The notes beneath the pieces are model-generated. The model was not told the origin of the DNA. It made no database searches and saw only the letters and a program-made list of their open reading frames with translations. DNA of 5,960 bases. Origin: Pediococcus sp. (GTDB taxonomy: Bacteria; Bacillota; Bacilli; Lactobacillales; Lactobacillaceae). The stretch is from the NCBI GenBank assembly GCA_022712335.1, contig JALAGR010000156.1, positions 1 through 5,960 of the forward strand, in the 5' to 3' direction. Made by a program: the position numbers and the translations under genes. Positions 1 through 5,944 of the stretch are shown one piece after another (the stretch's first letter is position 1; each line of letters opens with the position of its first letter).

Positions 1-114
1 GAACTACAGTATACATTTAAAATATACGAATCTTCTTTAAAACAACATTTTCTAATAAAGATTAAGTTTGACTCAACCACTTATCGAGTTACTACCGAGA
101 GTATAGTTTTATAA
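1..114 (+). CDS. Possible C-terminal end of a convergent gene (partial, 37 codons)
   Basis: Frame 1 of the plus strand is open from the first base to a TAA at 112-114, giving 37 residues that end in ...YRVTTESIVL. The other two plus frames hit stops within about 40 bases. The translation has a mixed, protein-like composition (charged, aromatic and hydrophobic residues) and is not a low-complexity run. It would converge on murR, and the bidirectional hairpin at 163-203 would serve both genes, which fits. I do not recognise the family. An open run of this length can occur by chance in AT-rich DNA, so this is tentative; the upstream part lies outside the window. Confidence 0.38.
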   Translation, partial: ELQYTFKIYESSLKQHFLIKIKFDSTTYRVTTESIVL

Positions 115-162
115 AAAATTATTCATATTTTTTGCCCCAAAATCCAGTTATTCGACTAAACC

Positions 163-203
163 AAAAAACTTCGAAGATAAATTGCATCTCTTCGAAGTTT
201 TTT
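163..203. terminator. Bidirectional rho-independent terminator after murR
   Basis: A perfect 15-bp inverted repeat has arms at 163-177 and 189-203 around an 11-nt loop. The stem core is CTTCGAAGA, flanked by six A on one side and six T on the other, so either strand yields a hairpin followed by a U run. On the minus strand it begins immediately after the murR stop codon (204-206). On the plus strand it lies about 50 bases past the stop of the possible convergent gene. Confidence 0.88.
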
Positions 204-1055
204 CTACTTAAAATCTCTTTTCAAACGCGCTACTAACTGTCGAGACTGTTTTACTTTAACCCTACTTTCGTAGAAATAACGTGAGACATAATTATAAAAT
301 AAAATGTCGACCGTATACAGCTGTGCCATTAGTGAAATCGTTGCAGCTACACGCAAAGGCACTTGTTCATCGGAAATCGTAGTCATTACTTGATTTGCGA
401 GCTTAGCAAGTGTTGAATCATCATTACCTGTTAATGCAACAACTGTTATATCTAATTCTTGCGCTGCTTGGGCTAAATGAATAACCTCCGCTGTTTCTCC
501 TGAATTCGAAATTACAATTAATAACGATTTTTCTGCTTGAACTGCCATTGAACTTAATAATAAATGTTCATCTTGAGTATAAAAAACGTACCGTCCAATT
601 CGTGTAAATTTTTGCATAATATCTTGGGCAACTAATGCACTTGCACCAATTCCATACACATAAATTACCGGGTGCTCGTCAAATAAATCTACAGTGCGCT
701 CAACCGCTACATCATCAAGTTGTTGGTTAGTTTGTTCGATCATATGGTTTAATCTCAAAGCTAATTTTTGTTTGATACTTTTTACGGTTTCATCGGCCGT
801 CACTTCTTCAATCAGAGCTTGATCATCTTCTCCACTAACTGCAGCTAACTTCAATTTAAGTTCAGTAAAACCTGCCAGCCCCATACTTTTCGAAAAACGT
901 ACAACTGTTGCTGGACTAACTCCAACAGTCTCTGCCAATTCTTGTGTGTTAAGTTGTGTTACTTCACTTGGATTTTCTAAAACATATTTCGCTAATTTTT
1001 GGGCACTAGGCGATAATCTCTTCATATTTTGTTGAATTGTTAATAGAATATTCAT
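204..1055 (-). CDS. murR: RpiR-family transcriptional regulator, probable MurR repressor of MurNAc salvage
   Basis: This is a 283-residue cytoplasmic DNA-binding protein of normal length for RpiR regulators. Residues 1-72 form the N-terminal HTH_6 domain; the helix-turn-helix is about 36-57 (TQELAETVGVSPATVVRFSK). A C-terminal SIS sugar-phosphate-binding domain spans about 125-260, with the GIGAS turn at 135-139 and SNSGET at 183-188, the usual phosphosugar loop. Family knowledge: E. coli MurR represses murQP and is released by MurNAc-6-phosphate. Its place as last gene of the mupG-murQ-murP cluster makes the same role likely here. The ATG at 1055 follows an AAGGGG ribosome-binding site (1066-1071) with a 10-nt spacer. 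A hairpin terminator separates it from murP, so it may have its own promoter (1092-1120) besides read-through. The family call is firm; the effector and targets are inferred from context. Confidence 0.9.
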   Translation of the reverse strand: MNILLTIQQNMKRLSPSAQKLAKYVLENPSEVTQLNTQELAETVGVSPATVVRFSKSMGLAGFTELKLKLAAVSGEDDQALIEEVTADETVKSIKQKLALRLNHMIEQTNQQLDDVAVERTVDLFDEHPVIYVYGIGASALVAQDIMQKFTRIGRYVFYTQDEHLLLSSMAVQAEKSLLIVISNSGETAEVIHLAQAAQELDITVVALTGNDDSTLAKLANQVMTTISDEQVPLRVAATISLMAQLYTVDILFYNYVSRYFYESRVKVKQSRQLVARLKRDFK

Positions 1056-1091
1056 CCCAACTAAGCCCCTTGATTTCTAATTTTTAATTTT

Positions 1092-1120
1092 ATCATAGCG
1101 ATAAAAATGGTGATCCGCAA
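1092..1120 (-). promoter_or_regulatory. Candidate murR promoter overlapping the murP terminator
   Basis: On the minus strand, TTGCGG (1115-1120) is followed after exactly 17 nt by TATGAT (1092-1097). The -10 matches the sigma-A consensus at 5 of 6 positions, the -35 at only 3 of 6. The -35 lies in the loop and inner 3' side of the terminator hairpin, and the spacer contains the hairpin's 3' arm and T run. Predicted transcription would begin roughly 30 nt before the murR ATG. The weak -35 keeps confidence moderate. Confidence 0.45.
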
Positions 1121-1134
1121 GCGCTAATCACCAT
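1103..1134 (-). terminator. Rho-independent terminator between murP and murR
   Basis: The arms ATGGTGAT (1127-1134) and its complement (1107-1114) form an 8-bp stem on the minus strand. The intervening 12 nt can add an inner CGC/GCG pairing. The stem is followed by TTTTT then ATC. It starts 13 nt after the murP stop. The short, interrupted T run suggests partial termination, which would reduce murR expression relative to murP. Confidence 0.7.
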
Positions 1135-1147
1135 CATATCAACTATG

Positions 1148-2599
1148 CTATTTCTTTGGTTCATAGTTCTTAGGTAAACCAAATAGTAATGTTAGAACAA
1201 AGCCACTAATGTAAGCTGCTAATAAACCTAAAATGTAGTTAATCCAATGTCCATTTGCAATTAAAGGAATCAAAGCCAATCCTGATGGACCTTGTGCTAC
1301 TGCTCCTACATTTCCCAGTAATCCAATAACTAAACCACCGATTGCTCCTCCTAAACAAGCTGTAATAAATGGACGACCTAGTGGTAAAGTTACCCCATAG
1401 ATTAATGGTTCTCCAATTCCACAAATTCCAGCCGGTAAAGCACCCACAATCATCTTGGCCATTCGTGGATCTTTTTTTCTTAGATATAAGTAACAAGCTG
1501 CTGCCGCACCTACTTGTCCCGCTCCAGCCATGGCAAGGATTGGAAGTAATTTGGTTGAACCAGTTTTTTGTATCATTTCGATATGGATTGGAGTTAATAC
1601 TTGATGTAGACCAAACATTACCATTGGGAGGAAGCATCCAGCCAACACAAATCCCGCTACTGGTCCGCCTAGGTTCAAAACACCATTAATTGTTCCAACT
1701 AATGAGTTAGAGATAAATCCAGCGATTGGCATAATACCAAAAATTTCGATCAATCCAATTACTAACAACGAAAATGCTGGTACTAAGATAACATCTACTG
1801 CTTCTGGAACCCATTTATGTAACCATGTTTCAAGTTTCGCTAAGAGCCATACTGCAAAGATAACACCGATAATTCCACCTTGGTTTGGTGATAATGGTTG
1901 GTGAGTTAAAAAATTCATGAATGGTTGTTTAGCATCCATTCCCGATAGCATTACTACCGCACCAATTACACCACCTAAGTATTGATCTGCGCCAAACTCT
2001 TTGGCCGCTTGAATACCAGTATAAATCACTAAATATCCTAGTAAACCACTATAAATGGTATTCATAACTGCAATTACTTGAGTCCAAGTCGAACCTCCAA
2101 TAATTGAAGCAGTGACTAAGTTAGTTAGAACAGAAGCAATACCAGCTATAATACCTGTACCAACCATTGCGGGAATTAATGGCACAAATATATTTGCTAA
2201 AGATTTAGTAGCCGACTTAAATTTATTTGGTTTACGTTTATACTGGGCTTTATTCTTTTTAGCAATTTCTTCTAATGTTTCACCAGAACCTGTAGCGCTC
2301 CCATCCACGGCCGCCTTATTTTCAGGGAATGGCTCGCCTAATTGAACTCCAACTCGATCGACCATCACTTTAGCAACCTTGTTCACCGTTCCTGGCCCAA
2401 CAACAACTTGTAGCGTATCTTCTTCAACTATTCCTAAAACTCCGTCTACTTGTTTTAAGCCATCTAAGTCCACTTTACTTTGATCCCGAATAGTTAACCT
2501 TACACGTGTCATACAATGAATTATTTTTGCTACATTTTCTGGTCCACCAACATGATCATAAATACCGTTTGCAATACGAGTAATTTTATCTTCTGCCAT
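1148..2599 (-). CDS. murP: PTS transporter EIIBC for N-acetylmuramic acid (MurNAc or MurNAc-GlcNAc)
   Basis: This 483-residue membrane permease of the glucose-superfamily PTS imports its sugar while phosphorylating it at C6. Residues 1-90 are the EIIB domain; the phosphorylated cysteine is C29 in the motif IIHCMTRVR. A charged linker rich in Lys and Glu (about 95-130) leads to the EIIC domain, a run of hydrophobic helices to the C-terminus, with the conserved GEP motif at 396-398 (E397) in GIGEPLIYGV. There is no EIIA domain, as in E. coli and S. aureus MurP, so phosphate must come from an EIIA-Glc-type protein encoded elsewhere. The ATG at 2599 is chosen over the in-frame GTG at 2608 because that GTG overlaps the AGGAG site. 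It follows murQ by 13 nt. Substrate is inferred from mupG and murQ; sequence alone would also allow another PTS sugar such as sucrose or a beta-glucoside. Confidence 0.92.
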   Translation of the reverse strand: MAEDKITRIANGIYDHVGGPENVAKIIHCMTRVRLTIRDQSKVDLDGLKQVDGVLGIVEEDTLQVVVGPGTVNKVAKVMVDRVGVQLGEPFPENKAAVDGSATGSGETLEEIAKKNKAQYKRKPNKFKSATKSLANIFVPLIPAMVGTGIIAGIASVLTNLVTASIIGGSTWTQVIAVMNTIYSGLLGYLVIYTGIQAAKEFGADQYLGGVIGAVVMLSGMDAKQPFMNFLTHQPLSPNQGGIIGVIFAVWLLAKLETWLHKWVPEAVDVILVPAFSLLVIGLIEIFGIMPIAGFISNSLVGTINGVLNLGGPVAGFVLAGCFLPMVMFGLHQVLTPIHIEMIQKTGSTKLLPILAMAGAGQVGAAAACYLYLRKKDPRMAKMIVGALPAGICGIGEPLIYGVTLPLGRPFITACLGGAIGGLVIGLLGNVGAVAQGPSGLALIPLIANGHWINYILGLLAAYISGFVLTLLFGLPKNYEPKK

Positions 2600-2607
2600 T
2601 TTATTCA

Positions 2608-2614
2608 CTCCTCT
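2608..2614 (-). promoter_or_regulatory. murP ribosome-binding site, decides the start
   Basis: AGAGGAG on the minus strand, 8 nt before the ATG at 2599. Its last G is the first base of a GTG (2606-2608) that would give three extra residues; a start codon inside the Shine-Dalgarno is not plausible, so the ATG is preferred. The site also overlaps the murQ TAG stop (2613-2615), suggesting translational coupling. Confidence 0.85.
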
Positions 2615-3503
2615 ATTTAATTGCTTTACCTACAAAACCTTCTGCATTTTTTAATCTAGTTTGAGCTTCATTTGCAGAACAATCTGCTAAGATCATTACA
2701 ATAGCTACTTTTGCTACATTGTTGGTTTCAGCTAAGGCGGCTAATGCTGTATCTTCGTCTGTTCCTGTAGCAATCATTACAATTCGTTTTGTACGCTCTA
2801 CTAGTTTTTCATTTGTAGCACGCACATCAACCATTAAATTACGGTAGACTTTACCAATTCCGATCATCGAAATCGTTGATATCATGTTTAGCATTAATTT
2901 TTGTGCTGTACCAGCTTTCAATCTAGTTGAACCAGTCAAAAATTCCGGGCCACAATCTACTTCAACTGGATAATCAGCATGTTTACTTATTTCAGATCCT
3001 GGATTGCATGCGATTGTGGCCGTTGTAGCACCAATCGAACGTGCATAATCTAAGGCTCCAATAACATATGGTGTTCTTCCACTAGCAGCGATTCCGATTA
3101 CCATATCAGTTTCATTTAACTTCAATTTAGTTAAATCTTCTGGTCCAAGAGTCAAACTATCCTCTGCTCCTTCAACTGCTACAGTCATCGCCGAATCTCC
3201 TCCAGCAATTAGACCAATAACTTCACTCGGTTCAGTACCAAAAGTAGGTACACATTCAGCAGCATCTAATACTCCTAGTCGTCCACTAGTACCTGCACCC
3301 ATATAAATTAAACGACCGCCTTGTTGGAAAGCTTTAATTGTAGCTTCAATCACCTGCTGAAGTTCAGGCAGAACCGCCTTAATTGCTAATGGAACTCTCT
3401 GATCTTCTTGATTCATCACTTCTAAAGCTTCTTCAATACTCATTTCATCTAAAGCCATTGTTTTAGGATTACGTTTTTCCGTAACTAATTTTGTTAAATC
3501 CAT
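2613..3503 (-). CDS. murQ: N-acetylmuramic acid 6-phosphate etherase
   Basis: This 296-residue cytoplasmic enzyme cleaves the D-lactyl ether of MurNAc-6P to give GlcNAc-6P and D-lactate. It begins LTKLVTEKRNP, the typical MurQ N-terminus. A SIS domain follows, with MGAGTSGRLGVLDAAEC at 68-84 holding the phosphate loop (GTSGR, 71-75). E83 and E114 fall at the same numbers as the two catalytic glutamates known in E. coli MurQ, and the length is close to the E. coli protein (298). The region LTGSTRLKAGTAQKLMLNM in the second half is also family-typical. The ATG at 3503 is used; longer in-frame starts at 3518 and 3590 lie in the ribosome-binding site and inside mupG. The gap from the mupG stop is 4 nt, and murP follows 13 nt downstream, so the three are one transcript. 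GlcNAc-6P would feed NagA/NagB, which are not in this window. Confidence 0.96.
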   Translation of the reverse strand: MDLTKLVTEKRNPKTMALDEMSIEEALEVMNQEDQRVPLAIKAVLPELQQVIEATIKAFQQGGRLIYMGAGTSGRLGVLDAAECVPTFGTEPSEVIGLIAGGDSAMTVAVEGAEDSLTLGPEDLTKLKLNETDMVIGIAASGRTPYVIGALDYARSIGATTATIACNPGSEISKHADYPVEVDCGPEFLTGSTRLKAGTAQKLMLNMISTISMIGIGKVYRNLMVDVRATNEKLVERTKRIVMIATGTDEDTALAALAETNNVAKVAIVMILADCSANEAQTRLKNAEGFVGKAIK

Positions 3504-3507
3504 CGTC

Positions 3508-4569
3508 TTATTCTCCATCTTCAATTCGAAATTTCTGCCCAGGTTCAATCCATCGTAGTAATCCTCGATCTTTGCTACAAATTTCAGCAACCACGTTTAC
3601 TTTTTCATCCGCAGATAATTCATTTTTTATAATTTGTAATTCGCCCATATAACGTCCATAAAGTTGGTTATCGAGCGTTATACTTCCATAACTTCTTTTT
3701 TGTTTTTTTCTAGGTTCAACTACAAAATCACATTGTTCTCGAGCCTCTTCACTCCGAATTACATCACGCGCGACATCTTGACGTTGTTCATGAGTTTGAA
3801 AGACCAACTTGTGAACTTCAGAACTCATATCAAATTTTTTAGCATGTAATACTACAATTCGATTTTGATAGTACTCCTGATGCTGCTCTTGTGTTTTATT
3901 ACTTAAACCACCATCACCAACATAAACTTCATCTACCCCTAACTGGAGAAGATCTAATTCTGCAGCAAGTGGATTTTGATAACGATGTTCTTCCAACGTT
4001 GGTAATCCTTGATAAAGCGGTCCTCTTAGATTAGCATCGCCAGCCACAAAGGCTACCACTTTAAATCCCCAGTGTTTTAATTGATTGTTCTTTTGCTCAA
4101 ACCATTCTCGCCCTAAACCTGTTTCTGGACGAGGGTAATAATTATGCCAAGCTTCTAAGTTCTTAAAATCTGCATCAGCATTCTGAAGTTCAGTGATTTC
4201 ATCTGAAGTTAAAGTACTAGCATTTAAACTCACTGTCATCTCATGCGAAATTTCAGCAATTTTCTGCATTGAAATTCCGTAATCCATACGTAAACCAGTT
4301 ACTCCTATCGAGCGAAGCGCTTTCAAGTTTTGCAACGAGAAACCTGCTTGTTCAAGTGCATCATTAGAAATATCGATCATCAATTTCAATCCTAATGATT
4401 TAGTTGTTTTTGCCAATGCCAATAATCGTTCATGGTATTGTGATGCATCATCTTCAGGGATGTGCATCGAAGTGAAAACGCCTTTAAAATTATGTAATTT
4501 CATTTGTTTCAAGTACTCATGGTCACTTTGCGAAAGTACTTCATTCATGAATATAGAAAAACCTGCCAT
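3508..4569 (-). CDS. mupG: 6-phospho-N-acetylmuramidase (DUF871/GH170 family)
   Basis: A 353-residue cytoplasmic protein without signal peptide. The family member studied in S. aureus, MupG, hydrolyses MurNAc-6P-beta-1,4-GlcNAc, made by PTS import of the wall disaccharide, to MurNAc-6P and GlcNAc. Residues 1 to about 230 look like the TIM-barrel part: VFTSMHIPEDD (31-41), LMIDIS (63-68, D66), GLRMDYG (92-98, D96), SLNAST (114-119) and the signature NYYPRPETGL (143-152), then FVAGD (174-178). The remaining ~120 residues are the cyclophilin-like C-terminal domain, ending RGLLRWIEPGQKFRIED. The acidic residues named are candidates for catalysis; I have not matched them to a structure. The ATG at 4569 follows AAAGGGG (4577-4583) by 7 nt. 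It is the first gene of the operon, behind a strong promoter with probable operators. Older annotations call such proteins 'outer surface protein' or 'DUF871'. Confidence 0.92.
   Translation of the reverse strand: MAGFSIFMNEVLSQSDHEYLKQMKLHNFKGVFTSMHIPEDDASQYHERLLALAKTTKSLGLKLMIDISNDALEQAGFSLQNLKALRSIGVTGLRMDYGISMQKIAEISHEMTVSLNASTLTSDEITELQNADADFKNLEAWHNYYPRPETGLGREWFEQKNNQLKHWGFKVVAFVAGDANLRGPLYQGLPTLEEHRYQNPLAAELDLLQLGVDEVYVGDGGLSNKTQEQHQEYYQNRIVVLHAKKFDMSSEVHKLVFQTHEQRQDVARDVIRSEEAREQCDFVVEPRKKQKRSYGSITLDNQLYGRYMGELQIIKNELSADEKVNVVAEICSKDRGLLRWIEPGQKFRIEDGE
3513..3516 (-). promoter_or_regulatory. murQ ribosome-binding site inside the mupG end
   Basis: GGAG on the minus strand lies 9 nt before the ATG at 3503 and inside the last codons of mupG (stop 3508-3510). 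An in-frame ATG at 3518 runs straight into it (ATGGAG), so that ATG is not the start. Ribosomes finishing mupG would pass directly over this site, consistent with coupled translation. Confidence 0.82.
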
Positions 4570-4602
4570 TATGAAACCCCTTTATTTTTTTAGGATACAT
4601 TA

Positions 4603-4631
4603 AATATATACTCAAAGAAATAAAATTTCAA
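4603..4631 (-). promoter_or_regulatory. Sigma-A promoter of the mupG-murQ-murP operon
   Basis: On the minus strand, TTGAAA (4626-4631) is followed after 17 nt by TATATT (4603-4608); both hexamers match consensus at 5 of 6 positions. Transcription would begin about 25-30 nt before the mupG ATG, leaving a short leader with just the AAAGGGG ribosome-binding site. The spacer is almost filled by a GAAAT-N3-ATTTC dyad (4617-4629), so a bound regulator would block RNA polymerase. Confidence 0.8.
4614..4629. promoter_or_regulatory. Probable MurR operator 1 (promoter-proximal)
   Basis: AAAGAAATAAAATTTC on the plus strand. It contains the dyad GAAAT-N3-ATTTC (4617-4629, centre 4623), lying between the -35 and -10 and covering four bases of the -35. 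It matches the upstream copy at 4656-4671 in 15 of 16 bases. RpiR regulators bind short dyads as dimers, and the last gene of the operon encodes one. Assignment to MurR is inferred. Confidence 0.62.
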
Positions 4632-4650
4632 CTTATTTTTAAAAATAAGT
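4631..4650. repeat. Perfect 20-bp palindrome between the two operators
   Basis: ACTTATTTTTAAAAATAAGT is exactly its own reverse complement, with its end abutting the promoter -35. It may be a binding site for another regulator, or simply an A-tract/T-tract element that bends DNA between the two flanking dyads. The halves do not resemble the flanking GAAAT-N3-ATTTC sites. Function unknown. Confidence 0.6.
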
Positions 4651-4655
4651 AATAA

Positions 4656-4671
4656 AAAGAAATAATATTTC
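4656..4671. promoter_or_regulatory. Probable MurR operator 2 (promoter-distal)
   Basis: AAAGAAATAATATTTC on the plus strand, containing a perfect 13-nt odd dyad (4659-4671, centre 4665). It is the near-identical partner of the site at 4614-4629, offset by exactly 42 bp, about four helical turns, so dimers on the two would face the same side of the DNA. Confidence 0.62.
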
Positions 4672-4681
4672 TTTATTGTAT

Positions 4682-4720
4682 AAAAAAAGCAACCACAGTC
4701 GCTAATTCCACTGTGGTTGC
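4682..4720 (-). terminator. Rho-independent terminator of the rnpA-yidC transcript
   Basis: A perfect 11-bp stem, GCAACCACAGT against its complement (4710-4720 and 4689-4699), encloses a 10-nt loop and is followed on the minus strand by seven T (4682-4688). It begins 14 nt after the yidC stop codon. This separates the housekeeping genes from the MurNAc operon, whose promoter starts about 50 nt further on. Confidence 0.93.
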
Positions 4721-4734
4721 CTTCATAAATTTAA

Positions 4735-5574
4735 TTATTTTTTCTTACTTTTCATTGCTCGACGTTTTGCTTTTTCAATCGCCTTACGTTTTGCTTTTTC
4801 AGTTTGAATTTTTTCTTCACGTTCTTTTTGAATCTTAAACGGATTTTGAATTAAAAGAGTTTGTCCAACTTGGAAAAGGTTAGTTACCACCCAGTATAAT
4901 GTAATCGCTGCTGGGAAGTTCAAAGCTGTAATCAAAATTACTAATGGCATACCAAAAGTCATTGCTGAGGTCATCCCATTTTGAGAACCTGCTGGTTGTG
5001 ACTTCATTGATAGCCAAGTACTCATAAATGTAAATAATGCAGCTAGAACTGGCAAAATAAAATAGGGATCCTTATCACTCAATTGCAGCCAAAGGAATGT
5101 TCCTTCTTTTAACACCTGTGTACGGCTCACTGCCGCATACAAAGCATACATAACAGGCAATTGAACAATTAGAGGTAAACATCCAGCCATTGGATTCACA
5201 CCGGCTTCAGCGTAAAGCTTTTGTTGCTCTTCGCGTAGCTTTTGTTGGCTTTCAGTATCTCGTGATGAATACTTCTTTTGAAGTTCTTTTAACTTGGGTT
5301 GAAGTTCAGCCGTCTTCATTGTTGTTTTAGTTTGATAAATCATCAATGGTAAGATGATAATTCGAATTAAAACAGTGAAGATAATGATCCCCCAACCGTA
5401 ATTTCCACCGCACAATTTTGATAAGTAGATAATAAACTTCGAGAAATTATAAACAATTACGCCATCCCAAATCCCAGTACTGTGACTAGTGATGGGCGCC
5501 GTGCTACACGCAGTTAATATGAACGATAACGCCGCAACACTCATCAGCGCCATGTTTCGTTTTAAATGTTTCAC
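4735..5574 (-). CDS. yidC: Membrane protein insertase YidC/OxaA, lipoprotein precursor
   Basis: A 279-residue YidC/Oxa1/Alb3 insertase that places and folds membrane proteins, with SecYEG or alone. It has a lipoprotein signal (KHLKR, then a hydrophobic stretch and lipobox LTAC) with lipidated C23. The conserved groove arginine is R71 in the first core helix (about 60-82). A hairpin-forming cytoplasmic segment (83-122) follows, then GVNPMAGCLPLIVQLPV (125-141), further membrane segments near 171-190 and 205-219, and FPAAITLYWVVTNLFQVGQ (220-238). The last 36 residues (244-279) are strongly basic, the ribosome-contacting tail typical of YidC2-type paralogues. The GTG start at 5574 shares its first base with the rnpA TAG stop and follows GAGG by 7 nt; the next in-frame ATG (5553) would remove the charged start of the signal. 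No jag follows, which is unusual. Confidence 0.96.
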   Translation of the reverse strand: MKHLKRNMALMSVAALSFILTACSTAPITSHSTGIWDGVIVYNFSKFIIYLSKLCGGNYGWGIIIFTVLIRIIILPLMIYQTKTTMKTAELQPKLKELQKKYSSRDTESQQKLREEQQKLYAEAGVNPMAGCLPLIVQLPVMYALYAAVSRTQVLKEGTFLWLQLSDKDPYFILPVLAALFTFMSTWLSMKSQPAGSQNGMTSAMTFGMPLVILITALNFPAAITLYWVVTNLFQVGQTLLIQNPFKIQKEREEKIQTEKAKRKAIEKAKRRAMKSKKK

Positions 5575-5933
5575 TATTCTTCCTCACTTTGTTTTGAAGC
5601 AAACAACCCTGCTAGCTTAAAAACATGTTCCAATTGTTGTTTTACTTCTTTCATTGGTAATCCAGAAGCTTGTGGCTGAGCAATAACTAGAAAATCGACG
5701 TCTTGACGCAAAAGGGGCTTAAATTCCAAAATGCTTTGACGAATTCGACGTTTCGTATAATTTCGCATTACCGCATTACCGATTTTTTTACCAACGGAAA
5801 TACCAACCCGAAAATGAGGTTGTTCTGGTTTGTCCATCACGTAAACGACAAATTTTTTATTTGCAAATGAATTGCGGGTTTCAAAAACTTTTTGAAACTC
5901 AAGTTCTTTTTTGATTCGATACGACTTTCGCAT
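5574..5933 (-). CDS. rnpA: Ribonuclease P protein component
   Basis: A 119-residue basic protein that binds the catalytic RNA of RNase P and helps it recognise and cut the 5' leader of precursor tRNAs. It shows the family pattern: [16 protein letters not shown] at the start, the beta-strand [15 protein letters not shown] (41-55), and the RNR motif RNYTKRRIR at 57-65 that contacts RNase P RNA and leader. It ends in an acidic stretch (SEEE). Length is normal. The ATG at 5933 lies 7 nt after GGAG; an in-frame TTG at 5948 lies upstream of that site and is rejected. It overlaps yidC by one base. rpmH is expected just upstream, beyond the right edge, where the promoter should also lie. Confidence 0.97.
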   Translation of the reverse strand: MRKSYRIKKELEFQKVFETRNSFANKKFVVYVMDKPEQPHFRVGISVGKKIGNAVMRNYTKRRIRQSILEFKPLLRQDVDFLVIAQPQASGLPMKEVKQQLEHVFKLAGLFASKQSEEE

Positions 5934-5940
5934 TATTTCT

Positions 5941-5944
5941 CTCC
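5941..5944 (-). promoter_or_regulatory. rnpA ribosome-binding site, decides the start
   Basis: GGAG on the minus strand, with 7 nt before the ATG at 5933. The alternative TTG at 5948 would add five residues (MWREI) and is preceded by no purine-rich site within the bases visible, so the ATG is used. Confidence 0.78.

Noticed and set aside
115..162. The AT-rich stretch left of the murR terminator
   Set aside because: I looked for a small RNA or promoter and saw no convincing hairpin or paired hexamers.
1239..1637. A 132-codon open frame on the minus strand inside murP
   Set aside because: It lies in another frame of a well-supported PTS gene; its translation is rich in Ser, Asn, Trp and Arg and resembles no family.
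1369..2345. Plus-strand open frames at 1369-1689 and 2112-2345
   Set aside because: Both are antisense to murP, and their products look like reverse-frame shadows of membrane-protein codons.
3504..3590. A longer MurQ start giving 29 extra residues and an 83-nt overlap with mupG
   Set aside because: The extra residues are the mupG 3' end read in another frame; GGAG lies 9 nt before the ATG at 3503, and the family N-terminus starts there.
3664..3849. A 61-codon plus-strand open frame inside mupG
   Set aside because: Antisense to the conserved C-terminal domain of MupG; the short, Phe/Thr-rich product has no recognisable motif.
4617..4630. A possible CcpA cre site at TGAAATTTTATTTC by the -35
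   Set aside because: It lacks the central CG that defines cre sites, and the match is better explained by the repeated GAAAT-N3-ATTTC dyad.
4675..4680. TACAAT on the minus strand as a second -10 for mupG
   Set aside because: The -35 position would fall in the yidC terminator loop on AGCGAC, which does not resemble a sigma-A hexamer.
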